A stretch of 46,826 nt of DNA from CBDHHC01 sp050633205 (GTDB taxonomy: Bacteria; Pseudomonadota; Alphaproteobacteria; Rhizobiales; CBDHHC01). Below are positions 1-8,409 of the stretch, piece after piece. The first letter of the stretch is position 1. Each line of letters starts with the position of its first letter. The stretch spans positions 1 through 46,826 of the forward strand of contig JBOEGA010000035.1 of the NCBI GenBank assembly GCA_050633205.1. The letters run 5' to 3'. The notes below the pieces were generated by a model. It was not told the DNA's origin, made no database searches, and saw only the letters and a list, made by a program, of their open reading frames with translations. Made by a program: the position numbers and the translations under genes.

Positions 1-2
1 TC

Positions 3-470
3 CAGCATTTCAACCTGTTCCCCCATTTGACCATCCTTGAAAACTGCACACTGGCACCAATCTACGTAAGGAATATGCCAAAGGGCGAAGCCATACAAAC
101 TGCCATGGAATTTCTGGAGCGTGTTAAAATCCCCGAACAGGCAGATAAATNNTCCGGTGGCCAGCAGCAGCGTGTGGCAATAGCCCGCTCTCTCTGTATG
201 AATCCGAAAATCATGTTGTTTGATGAGCCAACATCAGCTCTTGACCCTGAAATGATTTCCGAAGTTCTTGACGTTATGACCGACCTTGCCGAAACCGGAA
301 TGACCATGATTTGCGTAACCCACGAAATGGGCTTTGCAAAACAGGTTGCAGACCGCGTTGTCTTTATGGATGGCGGAGAAATCGTTGAGGAAAATGTACC
401 AGGTGAATTCTTCGACAACCCGAAATATGACAGAACAAAACTGTTCCTGAGCCAGATACTGGCGCATTAA
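3..470 (+). CDS. Polar amino-acid ABC transporter ATP-binding protein, 5' partial
   Basis: This is the C-terminal part of an ATPase that drives uptake of polar amino acids (GlnQ/HisP/GltL type) at the inner membrane. The window opens inside the gene: codons from base 3 read QHFNLFPHLTILEN, which is the Q-loop region, so Walker A lies upstream. The ABC signature SGGQQQRVAIAR follows the ambiguous bases at 151-152. Walker B with the D-loop (MLFDEPTSALDPE) lies near 214-250, and the H-loop (VTHEMGFA) near 316-340. Between ADK and SGGQ the family normally has about four more residues (YPGQL-like), so the two Ns probably hide a short missing stretch; the frame is preserved. The specific substrate cannot be read from this fragment. 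The gene converges on the DUF454 gene 8 bases downstream. Confidence 0.9.
   Translation, partial: QHFNLFPHLTILENCTLAPIYVRNMPKGEAIQTAMEFLERVKIPEQADKXSGGQQQRVAIARSLCMNPKIMLFDEPTSALDPEMISEVLDVMTDLAETGMTMICVTHEMGFAKQVADRVVFMDGGEIVEENVPGEFFDNPKYDRTKLFLSQILAH
151..152. other. Two ambiguous bases, probable assembly gap
   Basis: The sequence reads nn here, directly before the ABC signature codons. The protein would be about four residues short at a usually invariant spacing, so this looks like a collapsed assembly gap rather than two uncertain bases. This is inferred from family knowledge. Confidence 0.7.
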
Positions 471-478
471 GCTGGTTT

Positions 479-877
479 TTAAGCGGTCGGTGGAGCAGGG
501 CGGGTAAGAATAAAACAGGCCACAAGGCAAAGAATAATGCCCTGCATTGCAAGAGCATAAAGTGGAACGCTAAGGAATATACTGAACAGAAACACGGCCA
601 CCATCATTGATATAGCCATCGTTTTTGCACGTTTGGAAATAGCACCATGGTGTCTCCAGTTCTCAATCGGAGGCCCAAAGCGTGGATGATTGACAAGCCA
701 GAAATGTATGCGTTCCGATCCGCGTTCAAAACAAAAGGCCGCCAGCAATAGAAATGGAGTTGTAGGAAGCAGCGGGAGAAATATACCGATAATTCCCACA
801 ACAAGGCAGGTAAAGCCGGACAGCTTCCATAAAAACTTTATCATTGTCTTTCCAAAGTGTTGATCCTGCTCACTCAA
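479..877 (-). CDS. DUF454 (YbaN-like) inner-membrane protein
   Basis: This is a small integral membrane protein of 132 residues, of unknown biochemical role. It shows the DUF454/YbaN hallmarks: a first hydrophobic helix (LVVGIIGIFLPLLPTTPF), then LLLAAFCFERGSERIHFWL, the HPRFGP segment, a W-x-x-x-GAI motif, and two C-terminal hydrophobic stretches. The first Met gives MSEQDQHFGK; a second Met at residue 12 (base 844) would give a start closer to the family norm, and I cannot decide between them. It converges with the ABC ATPase gene and is tail-to-head with the LysR gene on the same strand, 12 bases apart, so the two may be cotranscribed. The family assignment is firm; the function is not known. 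Confidence 0.85.
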   Translation of the reverse strand: MSEQDQHFGKTMIKFLWKLSGFTCLVVGIIGIFLPLLPTTPFLLLAAFCFERGSERIHFWLVNHPRFGPPIENWRHHGAISKRAKTMAISMMVAVFLFSIFLSVPLYALAMQGIILCLVACFILTRPAPPTA

Positions 878-889
878 TTGGCAATGGGC

Positions 890-1795
890 TCAGATAGTAA
901 GGCTGCTCATCTCATTTTTGATCCATAGCAGAAATTGCTTAACGATAGGAATATTTGCTTTCTCGTCCGGTACAACAACATAATAACTTTTGTCATACTT
1001 TACAGACAGATCAAATAATACCTGAAGACTTCCATCCTTCAATTCCTTCTGAATAAGGAACAGCGGTATAAGAGCAACTCCTATCCCCGCAATAACAGCC
1101 TCAATAATCATGGAATATTGATCAAATCTGTGTCCATGATGAATATTTTCGCGTTCCAGCCCATGGGCATCAAACCAGTATTCCCATGCTTTTGGCCGGG
1201 TAGCTATGTGTATCAACATCGCATTCTGCAAATCCTGCATGGATGTTATTGGGTTTTGTTCAAGTAGACTATGGCTGGCAACCGGCACCATGATCTCATC
1301 GCATAAATGATTGCATTGCGCCCGCGCCCACACCGGCTCCCCGAAATGAATAGCCACATCAAAAGGCTCTTCCTCAAAGTCAAATGGCTTCAGCCTTGAC
1401 GCAATACTGAGAGAGGTACTGGGAAATTTTTCCAGAAAATTGGGCAGATGTGGTGTAAGCCAGCGCGCCCCGAAGGTTGGCAGCGAAGCAATACTCAAAG
1501 CATCATCAGACCATGACGCGGTCATGGTACGCACCATCGCATCTTCAGTCTGGTTGAGTATCCGTCTCGCATCAATAAGAAATTTCTGACCGCTGTTGGT
1601 CACAACCACCCGCTGTCTGACACGCTCAAATAAAGATACGCCAAGCTGACTCTCCAGCTCTTTAATCTGCCTGCTGACGGCACTTTGCGTTAAGTTCAGC
1701 TCTTTTGCTGCCTGCGTAAAGCTTTGATGGCGGGCTGCACATTCAAACGCCTGCAAAGTCGTCAGATTAGGGATGGCTTTTCTGTAAAGGGTCAT
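890..1795 (-). CDS. LysR-family transcriptional regulator (GcvA-like)
   Basis: This is a DNA-binding regulator of 301 residues, the normal LysR length. The N-terminal winged helix-turn-helix spans roughly residues 8-67 (LQAFECAARHQSFTQAAKELNLTQSAVSRQIKELE is the core, split here by the family's usual turn). A type-2 periplasmic-binding-like effector domain follows from about residue 90 to the end. The gene is divergent from metC with 107 bases between them, the usual arrangement of a LysR protein and its target, so control of the cystathionine beta-lyase gene is a reasonable inference. The N-terminus resembles GcvA/AmpR-type members. The effector is unknown. No clear ribosome-binding site precedes the ATG at 1795. 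Confidence 0.92.
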   Translation of the reverse strand: MTLYRKAIPNLTTLQAFECAARHQSFTQAAKELNLTQSAVSRQIKELESQLGVSLFERVRQRVVVTNSGQKFLIDARRILNQTEDAMVRTMTASWSDDALSIASLPTFGARWLTPHLPNFLEKFPSTSLSIASRLKPFDFEEEPFDVAIHFGEPVWARAQCNHLCDEIMVPVASHSLLEQNPITSMQDLQNAMLIHIATRPKAWEYWFDAHGLERENIHHGHRFDQYSMIIEAVIAGIGVALIPLFLIQKELKDGSLQVLFDLSVKYDKSYYVVVPDEKANIPIVKQFLLWIKNEMSSLTI

Positions 1796-1847
1796 AAATT
1801 AAATGTTGTAGTCCACAAAAGAAGTCCGGATGATGGCTGCATGATAT

Positions 1848-1867
1848 TCTCAAATTATGCTATGAGA
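1848..1867. promoter_or_regulatory. Candidate LysR operator, lysR-metC intergenic
   Basis: An inverted repeat TCTCA-N10-TGAGA (1848-1852 and 1863-1867) contains a T-N11-A core. It lies between the divergent LysR and metC start codons, about 36 bases before the metC ATG. Position and symmetry fit a LysR site; binding is inferred. Confidence 0.4.
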
Positions 1868-1902
1868 TAGTTAAAGTTTATTATGCCCTACAGGAAATAT
1901 AT

Positions 1903-3081
1903 ATGTCTGAAGAGAAAAACAGATCTTCCCTCAACCAGAATACAAAAGTCCTTCACCTTGGACGTAATCCTTCAAAACAGCATGGTTTCGTAAATCCGGC
2001 AATACACCGTGGCTCAACAGTCGTTTTTCCAACAGTACACTCTCTTGAAACAGCCGATCAGGAATTTATCTACGGCCGTAAGGGAACCCCGACAGTCCGC
2101 GGTCTGGAAACCGCTTTGGCGGAACTTGAAGGTGGATATAAAAGCTTCCTGACGCCATCCGGCCTTGCTGCAATAACAGCATCACTGCTTGCCTTTGTGG
2201 AAGCGGGGGATCATATCCTGATAGCCGACAGCGTATATCTGCCAACACGCCGCTTTTGCAGTAAGGTTCTGACAAAACTCGGTGTGGAAACAACCTATTA
2301 TGACCCTCTGATCGGATCAGACATCAAATCGCTTATTCGCGATAATACAAAACTTGTCTTCGTGGAAGCTCCCGGCTCCCAGACTTTCGAAATGCAGGAT
2401 ATCCCCGCCATTGCAAAAGAAGCCCATGAAAAGGGTCTTCTGGTTCTGATGGATAACACATGGGGAACACCTCTTTATTACAAGGCATTCGAGCACGGTG
2501 TTGACGTATCCATCCATGCCGCAACCAAATATATTGTGGGTCATGCAGATGCGATGCTGGGCGTCATAACTGCCAGTAAAGAAACTGCCGACAGAATACA
2601 GTCCATGCACGAAGACCTCGGACTTTGCCCCGGCCCTGAAGATGCATATCTGGGCCTGCGTGGATTAAGAACTCTGTCTGTTCGCCTGAAACAACACTGG
2701 AAATCCGGCCTCGAAATTGCTGAATGGTTTCAGTCCCGGCCGGAAGTATCTCGTGTATTGCATCCGGCCCTGCCTTCAGATCCCGGATACGAGCTATGGA
2801 AGCGCGATTTCACAGGAGCGGCAGGCCTGTTTTCCCTGATATTAAACCCTGTTTCCAAAAGTAAGGTTGATGCTTTCTTAAATGCTTTAAGCCTGTTTGG
2901 TATGGGGTGGTCCTGGGGGGGATATGAAAGCCTGGTTATTCCCTTTAATCCGGCAGGCTACAGAACTGCAACCAAATGGAATTCGGAAGGTCCGGCGCTC
3001 AGATTCCACATTGGTCTCGATGAGCCAGTAGATTTGATTGCTGATCTCGAACAGGCATTTAGCAAGGCAGAAATGGTTTAG
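1903..3081 (+). CDS. metC: Cystathionine beta-lyase, PLP-dependent
   Basis: This enzyme cleaves cystathionine to homocysteine, pyruvate and ammonia in methionine synthesis, and acts in the cytoplasm. The 392-residue length matches Cys/Met-metabolism PLP enzymes. Visible features are the substrate-loop segment FIYGRKGTPTVRGLE near residues 55-70, the PLP-phosphate turn LTPSGLAAI, the cofactor Asp in VLMDNTWGTPL, and the Schiff-base lysine K209 in SIHAATKYIVGH. GMGWSWGGYESLV near the C-terminus is typical of beta-lyases and argues against cystathionine gamma-synthase. The ATG is preceded by AGGA at good spacing. It is divergent from the LysR gene. No partner methionine gene is adjacent, so regulation probably comes from the LysR neighbour. 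Cysteine desulfhydrase side activity is possible. Confidence 0.9.
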   Translation: MSEEKNRSSLNQNTKVLHLGRNPSKQHGFVNPAIHRGSTVVFPTVHSLETADQEFIYGRKGTPTVRGLETALAELEGGYKSFLTPSGLAAITASLLAFVEAGDHILIADSVYLPTRRFCSKVLTKLGVETTYYDPLIGSDIKSLIRDNTKLVFVEAPGSQTFEMQDIPAIAKEAHEKGLLVLMDNTWGTPLYYKAFEHGVDVSIHAATKYIVGHADAMLGVITASKETADRIQSMHEDLGLCPGPEDAYLGLRGLRTLSVRLKQHWKSGLEIAEWFQSRPEVSRVLHPALPSDPGYELWKRDFTGAAGLFSLILNPVSKSKVDAFLNALSLFGMGWSWGGYESLVIPFNPAGYRTATKWNSEGPALRFHIGLDEPVDLIADLEQAFSKAEMV

Positions 3082-3439
3082 TTCAGGCTTGTGGTGAATA
3101 AAAAGTTACAAAAAAATTATGATAGTTGTGCATCACCAACTAAAGGATAATAACCTAATATGCATACACACCCTCACTTTGGCTTTTTTATATACTAATG
3201 GCTGATTTGTTAATGCCGTGATTTACGTTTTAACTATACATAAGGCTACGGTATTAGTCGGATTATGTAATTAATAAGAAATTGCGAGTATTCAGAACTG
3301 GAACTTAATCGCAACGTAATATCACACCGAGTAAAAGGGCAGATATTCGACGACATTATATTATCATTTTCCGTTTTCGGCTTCTCATATTTTATGAGAA
3401 AGCTAATCAATCTCACGTGCCATTTAAGGGAGGATACCT
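3082..3439. other. Intergenic region before the TRAP operon
   Basis: This 358-base AT-rich stretch has no credible gene. It contains a hairpin at 3380-3403 (arms TTCTCATA and TATGAGAA, loop TTT, flanked by GC pairs with one bulge) about 25 bases before the Shine-Dalgarno AGGGAGG at 3427-3433. It presumably holds the TRAP promoter and leader. I see no convincing -35/-10 pair. Confidence 0.4.
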
Positions 3440-4549
3440 ATGAGCGAAGAGAAAAATATCAGCAGGAGAAAGTTTATCAGGGGAACTGGCGTTGCCGCTG
3501 GTGCTGTCACTGCAGCGACCCTTGCTACGCCAGCTCTTGCCAAAGGCGGCAAGAAAATGTCTATCGTGTCAACTTGGCCAAGAGACTTTCCGGGTCTCGG
3601 CATAAGTGCACAAAGACTTGCTAAGCGTATCGAGGAGCTGACTGAAGGCAGCATCAAGGTAACTTATTATGCAGCGAAAGAAAAAGTAGGTGCATTCGAT
3701 TCCTTTGATGAAGTTGCTTCTGGTAACTCTCAGGCTTATATCGGTGCAGATTACTACTGGAAAGGTAAACACCCGGGTTGGGCTTACTTTACTGCCGTTC
3801 CTTTTGGTCTGACTTCAACTGAAATTGACGCATGGATCAAATATGGTGGCGGTCAGGCTCTATGGGATGAGCTTGCTGATGACTTCGGTCTGAAAAATCT
3901 GGCTTGTGGTAACACTGGCGTACAGATGGGCGGCTGGTTCAATAAGAAAATTGAAACTGCTGCGGACCTTAAAGGTCTGAAAATGCGTATTCCTGGCCTT
4001 GGTGGCGACGTAATGTCAAAACTTGGTGCATCTCCTGTATCACTTCCAGGCGGCCAGATTTATGAAAATCTTGTATCAGGCAACATTCAGGCAACTGAGT
4101 GGGTTGGTCCATACAATGACTACTTCATGAAATTCTACGAAGCAGCTAAATATTACTACTATCCAGGTATGCATGAGCCAGGTTCAATGCTTGCATTTGG
4201 CATGAACAAAAAATGGTGGATGTCTCTGACAAAAACTGAGCAGGCAATCATCGAAGCAGCTTGTGCTGAGGAAAATTCAAACCAGATTTCCGAAACCAAT
4301 GCGAACAACGGTGTTTATCTTAGCCGTTTGGTTAAAGAGCATGGTGTTAAGCTTGAGAAGTTCAACGACGAAATCTATGACAGCTTTGGTAAAGCTGCTC
4401 AGGAAGTATTCGAAGAAACTCGCAAGCACAGCAAGCTGGCTGATAAAATTCACACAGCATTTGCTAAGGCACGTGAAGAAATCGGTACATGGACAGGTCT
4501 TTCAGATCAGGCTTACGTAGCACAGCGTAACCGCGTTCTTGGCCTGTAA
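3440..4549 (+). CDS. TRAP transporter substrate-binding protein, Tat-exported, TakP/FcbT1-like
   Basis: This is the periplasmic solute receptor of a sodium-driven TRAP transporter, 369 residues. The N-terminus has a twin-arginine signal (SRRKFIRG, R9-R10), a hydrophobic core and an ALA cleavage site near residue 34, so it is probably exported folded. The mature part has the DctP fold and resembles the 2-oxoacid binder TakP and FcbT1. Residues matching the ligand and cation site of that group are visible: Gln in GVQMGGW, Arg in KMRIPGLGGD and Glu-Trp in TEWVGPY. I therefore infer a small monocarboxylate or 2-oxoacid as ligand, which is not proven. A strong AGGGAGG precedes the ATG. Codon use looks like that of a highly expressed gene. 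It is followed by the two permease genes. Confidence 0.88.
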   Translation: MSEEKNISRRKFIRGTGVAAGAVTAATLATPALAKGGKKMSIVSTWPRDFPGLGISAQRLAKRIEELTEGSIKVTYYAAKEKVGAFDSFDEVASGNSQAYIGADYYWKGKHPGWAYFTAVPFGLTSTEIDAWIKYGGGQALWDELADDFGLKNLACGNTGVQMGGWFNKKIETAADLKGLKMRIPGLGGDVMSKLGASPVSLPGGQIYENLVSGNIQATEWVGPYNDYFMKFYEAAKYYYYPGMHEPGSMLAFGMNKKWWMSLTKTEQAIIEAACAEENSNQISETNANNGVYLSRLVKEHGVKLEKFNDEIYDSFGKAAQEVFEETRKHSKLADKIHTAFAKAREEIGTWTGLSDQAYVAQRNRVLGL

Positions 4550-4562
4550 TATTTATATCGAT

Positions 4563-4609
4563 CCTTGACTGTTAGTCAGGTAAGGTGCGGGGCATAATGT
4601 TCCGCACCA
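4563..4609 (+). promoter_or_regulatory. Tandem hairpins between the TRAP receptor and permease genes
   Basis: Two stem-loops lie in the 86-base gap. The first is TGACT-gtt-AGTCA (4566-4578, extendable by wobble). The second is GGTGCGG (4584-4590) with CCGCACC (4602-4608), followed by ATTTCTTC. Such structures often stabilise the receptor mRNA or partly terminate transcription so that the receptor exceeds the permeases. That role is inference. Confidence 0.5.
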
Positions 4610-4635
4610 TTTCTTCGGGAGAGTAATAAAAACAA

Positions 4636-5682
4636 ATGGCACAAGTTGGTAGTGTAAACCCCGGCTCGATAGCCTCCCCAGACGCACCCATTGATCGACA
4701 GGATATATTCGTTGCTATCTATCGAATCTTTTCATGGTGTACCGTTTCATTCCTTTTCGCATTTCTGATCAATAACTATCTGACCCACTGGCGGGAATGG
4801 CCCGGCTCCCGAACAATTTTCATTACAGAAAATCCGACAACCGAAAATCTGATATTATCCTTTATTCAGATTGCCATATATCTGGTTCTCATGGGCGGCA
4901 GTATTGCTTATGTTCTTCGTGCCAGCACCATAACCCTGAGAGATGATAGCGCAAAGCTCTACAGGCTTGCAGCTTTCATAATACGTTTTTCATTCTGGGC
5001 AGTTCTGCTGATCGGACTGGTTGACACTGTTATAGCCTTTACAAGACTGGAAGGTATTCTCCAGCCATGGGTTGGTGATCAGATCAATCAGGACCTCGCA
5101 TTGAACAGGTTCAGAGCAATCTATGTGCACCTGCCTTTGATCGGCATAGCATTCTTTATCGCCTTTTTGCACAAAGGGCTGGGTTTCCCATGGTTGGCAT
5201 TATTAGTCGTTGTCGCAGAACTGGTAATTGTTCTGTCGAGTGCAATGTATTCCTATGACCAGCCATTTTTCAGTGATCTTGTTCGCTTCTGGTATGCGGC
5301 ACTGTTTTTGTTTGCAAGTGCCCACACCCTCCTCGAAGAGGGCCATGTTCGGGTTGACCTTTTATATGCAGGCATGTCCAGAACAACCAAAGGCACCATT
5401 AATGCTGTCGGTTCAATAGCACTTGGCATGAGCCTGTGCTGGGTCATAGTGTTCTATGGAATGCAGAACGAATATTCAGTCATCAATGCTCCGATCCTGA
5501 CATATGAAGGAACTCAGCAGCAGGCCGGGCTGAAAGTTAAACTATGGATGGTTGCCTTTCTTGCAATTTTTGCAATCTCGATGCTGGTGCAGTTTTCCGG
5601 TTATTTTCTGGAAAGTATGGCCGAGCGCAGAGGTGACCCCGGAAAAGAAGATACGTCAGAAAACAATGGCGAAGTTAAATAG
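4636..5682 (+). CDS. TRAP transporter small permease subunit (DctQ family)
   Basis: This is the small membrane subunit of the TRAP system, 348 residues. It is much longer than the roughly 170-residue classical DctQ, as is usual for the mannitol/chloroaromatic (FcbT2) subgroup. It has an N-terminal part with several hydrophobic helices (for example near residues 32-48 and 70-95), followed by the DctQ core, visible as LFASAHTLLEEGHVRVDLLY near residues 222-241. The last helix ends before a charged tail. GGGAGAG stands upstream of the ATG at rather long spacing. It lies between the receptor and the large permease genes, 18 bases before the latter, so it is part of one operon. Confidence 0.87.
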   Translation: MAQVGSVNPGSIASPDAPIDRQDIFVAIYRIFSWCTVSFLFAFLINNYLTHWREWPGSRTIFITENPTTENLILSFIQIAIYLVLMGGSIAYVLRASTITLRDDSAKLYRLAAFIIRFSFWAVLLIGLVDTVIAFTRLEGILQPWVGDQINQDLALNRFRAIYVHLPLIGIAFFIAFLHKGLGFPWLALLVVVAELVIVLSSAMYSYDQPFFSDLVRFWYAALFLFASAHTLLEEGHVRVDLLYAGMSRTTKGTINAVGSIALGMSLCWVIVFYGMQNEYSVINAPILTYEGTQQQAGLKVKLWMVAFLAIFAISMLVQFSGYFLESMAERRGDPGKEDTSENNGEVK

Positions 5683-5700
5683 AACTGAAACGGATATCCC

Positions 5701-8343
5701 ATGGAACTTTATTTTCTCTTTCTCCTGATACTTCTAATGGCAGTCGCCTTAGGGTCCGGTTATCCAGTTGCATTCGCTTTGCCTGGTTCAGCAATCATAA
5801 CTGTTGGTCTGGCGGCACTTTGCGGTTACCTGTTCGCAGGTGATGCAAGTGCCTTTTTTATAGAGGGACCACATACCTGGCTCAGTGCCGGAGTAACGAA
5901 TTTCAGGGGAATATATCTCGTCGCCGAACGGGATACCCTCATAGCGATTCCTCTTTTCATTTTCATGGGCATTATGCTGCAAAGGTCCCGCATTGCGGAA
6001 GATCTGCTGATTACAATGGCCCAGCTTTTCGGCCCAATGCCCGGCGGCCTTGGCATATCCGTAGTTCTGGTTGGTGCTTTGCTCGCAGCCACAACCGGTA
6101 TCGTAGGTGCGACTGTAGTCGCCATGGGACTGATCTCCCTGCCGGCAATGCTGAAAAACAAATATTCCCATTCACTGGCCACAGGCACAATCTGCGCATC
6201 CGGTACACTCGGACAGATCATTCCTCCGTCAATCGTCCTGATCATCCTTGCTGACCAGCTATCCAGCGCCGCAGATCAGGCGGGCACCATCCGTAAAACC
6301 CTGTTCAAGGAAAGCACAGGCGATTTCGTAATGCCGTCAGCATTCAATGTAATCTCCACAAGTGCAGGCGAAATGTTCCTTGGGGCTCTGCTCCCAGGTA
6401 TGGTGCTTGTTGGACTTTATGTCGGCTACATCGCGATCCTTGCACTCATTCGCCCAAGTCTTGCTCCTCCGGTTCCCTATGAAGGAAAATACGATTGGCA
6501 GTTCGCAGGCCGTGTATTCATGGCACTCGTACCGCCATTGGCTCTGATCTTCGCTGTACTTGGGTCAATCATTACCGGTGCTGCAAATGTGAACGCTGCC
6601 GGCTCGATTGGTTCCGCGGGTGCCCTGATTATGGCCGGCTACAGGCTGTATAACGGTAAACAGGGAAAATACTGGCCGCTACTGCTGGCAATATTCTCTC
6701 TGATTATCATGTTCATTTGCCAGACCACTCATCCAATCTCGATCAAGAACCTTCAGACCAGTACTGATATGCAATGGTTCTATATCGCGACAGTAGGAAT
6801 TGTTGGTCTGGTTACAGCTCTCCTGTGGAGCGGCTATCGCGTACTGAAAATAGATAATACTCTGCATGAAGTTATGGTCGAAACTGCCAAAACAACATCG
6901 CTCGTATTTATCATTCTTCTTGGCGCAGCAATGCTGACATCCGCATTCCGCGGATTCGGTGGTGAAGAGCTGGTAAAAGATATGCTGTCAGGCGTTCCTG
7001 GCGGTTTCTGGGGGCAGTTCCTTGCAGTAATGCTCGTGATCTTTGTTCTTGGCTTCTTCCTCGACTTCATTGAAATCGCAGTAGTAGTAGTGCCTATCGT
7101 AGCGCCTATCCTGCTGGCTGATCCAAACGCAAACGTCACTGCTGTATGGCTGGGCGTTATGATCGGTCTGAATATTCAGACATCATTCCTGACACCACCT
7201 TTCGGTTTTGCACTGTTCTATCTTCGTGGTGTCGCCGATTCCGCTGTGAAAACGCTGTCAATGTACAAAGGCGTCGTCGCCTTTATTGGATTGCAGCTTA
7301 TAGCGCTGATAATCGTGGCCTATAATCCGCCACTGGTGAACTATTTACCTCATCGTATTTCTCTGACATCTGACAATGCGCCACCACCAATCAATCCTGG
7401 TATTCAGTACTGTCTTGAGAAAACTGTGTTGCCAGAAATTCTGGCGCAGAAAACATCGATACTTGAAGCTGTAACAAAAGCAAAATCCTATGATCTGTCA
7501 GTACTTCCCGAAGAACGCAGATCTGAGCTTGTAAGCAGCTTTGCAAAAGTGGAAAAAACCTTCCCGTTAATCTCCAGTATCAATGCTGTTGTAACTGATA
7601 TCGATAAAATGTCCGTCGGATACAGACCATTACATGTCATGGTCAGGGATATTCAGAAAGATATCCGTCGTCTTAAAAAGGAAATTAAAGAGATCCGCTC
7701 TGTCCGTGGCGAGCAAAGTGAAGCTGACGAAAAAAGAGCTGAAGAAGAAATTGAGCACCTGAATGGTGAAATCAAAAAGCTTGAAGCCAAAGTTCCGGCT
7801 AACTGGAAAGCTGACAACTCTGCCTTTGTGAAGCTCCTTTCCAAAGAGAAGATAGCACGCAATATATATCGCAGAAATGTTGATGCTGCCTACGAGCCGC
7901 TTTTTGCAACTGTCTCGGTGATTGCCGCCTATGACAAACTGAAGGCTCAGGAGGCAGTAATTGCCAATATTGAAAAGGTAATCAATACAAAATCCTTTGA
8001 GGAAGGTGCAGAGCATATTGAAAATCTGCTTCCGGAATTCAGCAAAATCGCTGGTGCAAAGGATGTCCGTTCGGCTGTTTATAAAATTGGTCGGGCACTT
8101 AAGGGCCGTGACAAGAGTAAGGAAAAAGCGCTTGAGCAGCTAAAGGCAACTCAGGATATTCTGCAGAAAGATCTGACATGGAGAAAAGCAGCTCAGGCTG
8201 ATCTTCTGGAAAAACTGCAGGGCTATGAAAAACAGCTCCGCAATACGATCGGATTGAGAATTCAGCCGAAAATCCCACACAATATAGCAATTCAGGTTGC
8301 TGGCTGTACATCTCAGCACAGAGATCTGACACTCAGGTTCTAA
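5701..8343 (+). CDS. TRAP transporter large permease (DctM) with C-terminal coiled-coil extension
   Basis: This is the transport-catalysing membrane subunit, 880 residues against about 430 for a classical DctM. Residues 1 to about 542 are the membrane part: DctM signatures include IPLFIFMGIMLQRSRIAEDL, GGLGISVVLVGALLAATTGIVGATV and SGTLGQIIPPSIVLIILADQ, with an insertion of extra helices near residues 275-400 as in the FcbT3 subgroup. From about residue 545 the protein becomes soluble: a proline-rich linker (DNAPPPINPG), then about 320 residues rich in Lys and Glu with heptad-like stretches (residues about 645-700 and 800-860), predicted to be coiled coil. The extension is in frame without interruption and shares the operon's codon use. 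Its role is unknown; regulation or complex assembly are possibilities. Confidence 0.88.
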   Translation: MELYFLFLLILLMAVALGSGYPVAFALPGSAIITVGLAALCGYLFAGDASAFFIEGPHTWLSAGVTNFRGIYLVAERDTLIAIPLFIFMGIMLQRSRIAEDLLITMAQLFGPMPGGLGISVVLVGALLAATTGIVGATVVAMGLISLPAMLKNKYSHSLATGTICASGTLGQIIPPSIVLIILADQLSSAADQAGTIRKTLFKESTGDFVMPSAFNVISTSAGEMFLGALLPGMVLVGLYVGYIAILALIRPSLAPPVPYEGKYDWQFAGRVFMALVPPLALIFAVLGSIITGAANVNAAGSIGSAGALIMAGYRLYNGKQGKYWPLLLAIFSLIIMFICQTTHPISIKNLQTSTDMQWFYIATVGIVGLVTALLWSGYRVLKIDNTLHEVMVETAKTTSLVFIILLGAAMLTSAFRGFGGEELVKDMLSGVPGGFWGQFLAVMLVIFVLGFFLDFIEIAVVVVPIVAPILLADPNANVTAVWLGVMIGLNIQTSFLTPPFGFALFYLRGVADSAVKTLSMYKGVVAFIGLQLIALIIVAYNPPLVNYLPHRISLTSDNAPPPINPGIQYCLEKTVLPEILAQKTSILEAVTKAKSYDLSVLPEERRSELVSSFAKVEKTFPLISSINAVVTDIDKMSVGYRPLHVMVRDIQKDIRRLKKEIKEIRSVRGEQSEADEKRAEEEIEHLNGEIKKLEAKVPANWKADNSAFVKLLSKEKIARNIYRRNVDAAYEPLFATVSVIAAYDKLKAQEAVIANIEKVINTKSFEEGAEHIENLLPEFSKIAGAKDVRSAVYKIGRALKGRDKSKEKALEQLKATQDILQKDLTWRKAAQADLLEKLQGYEKQLRNTIGLRIQPKIPHNIAIQVAGCTSQHRDLTLRF

Positions 8344-8348
8344 AAATA

Positions 8349-8386
8349 AAAAAGGTGAGTAACTGAAATATGTTACTCACCTTTTT
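8349..8386. terminator. Bidirectional rho-independent terminator between the TRAP operon and argC
   Basis: A perfect 15-bp stem pairs 8349-8363 with 8372-8386 around an 8-base loop. The A-run on the left arm and the T-run on the right arm give a U-tract in both directions, which suits the convergent genes on either side. Confidence 0.93.
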
Positions 8387-8409
8387 AAATTCTCAACTGC
8401 TACTGTTTT

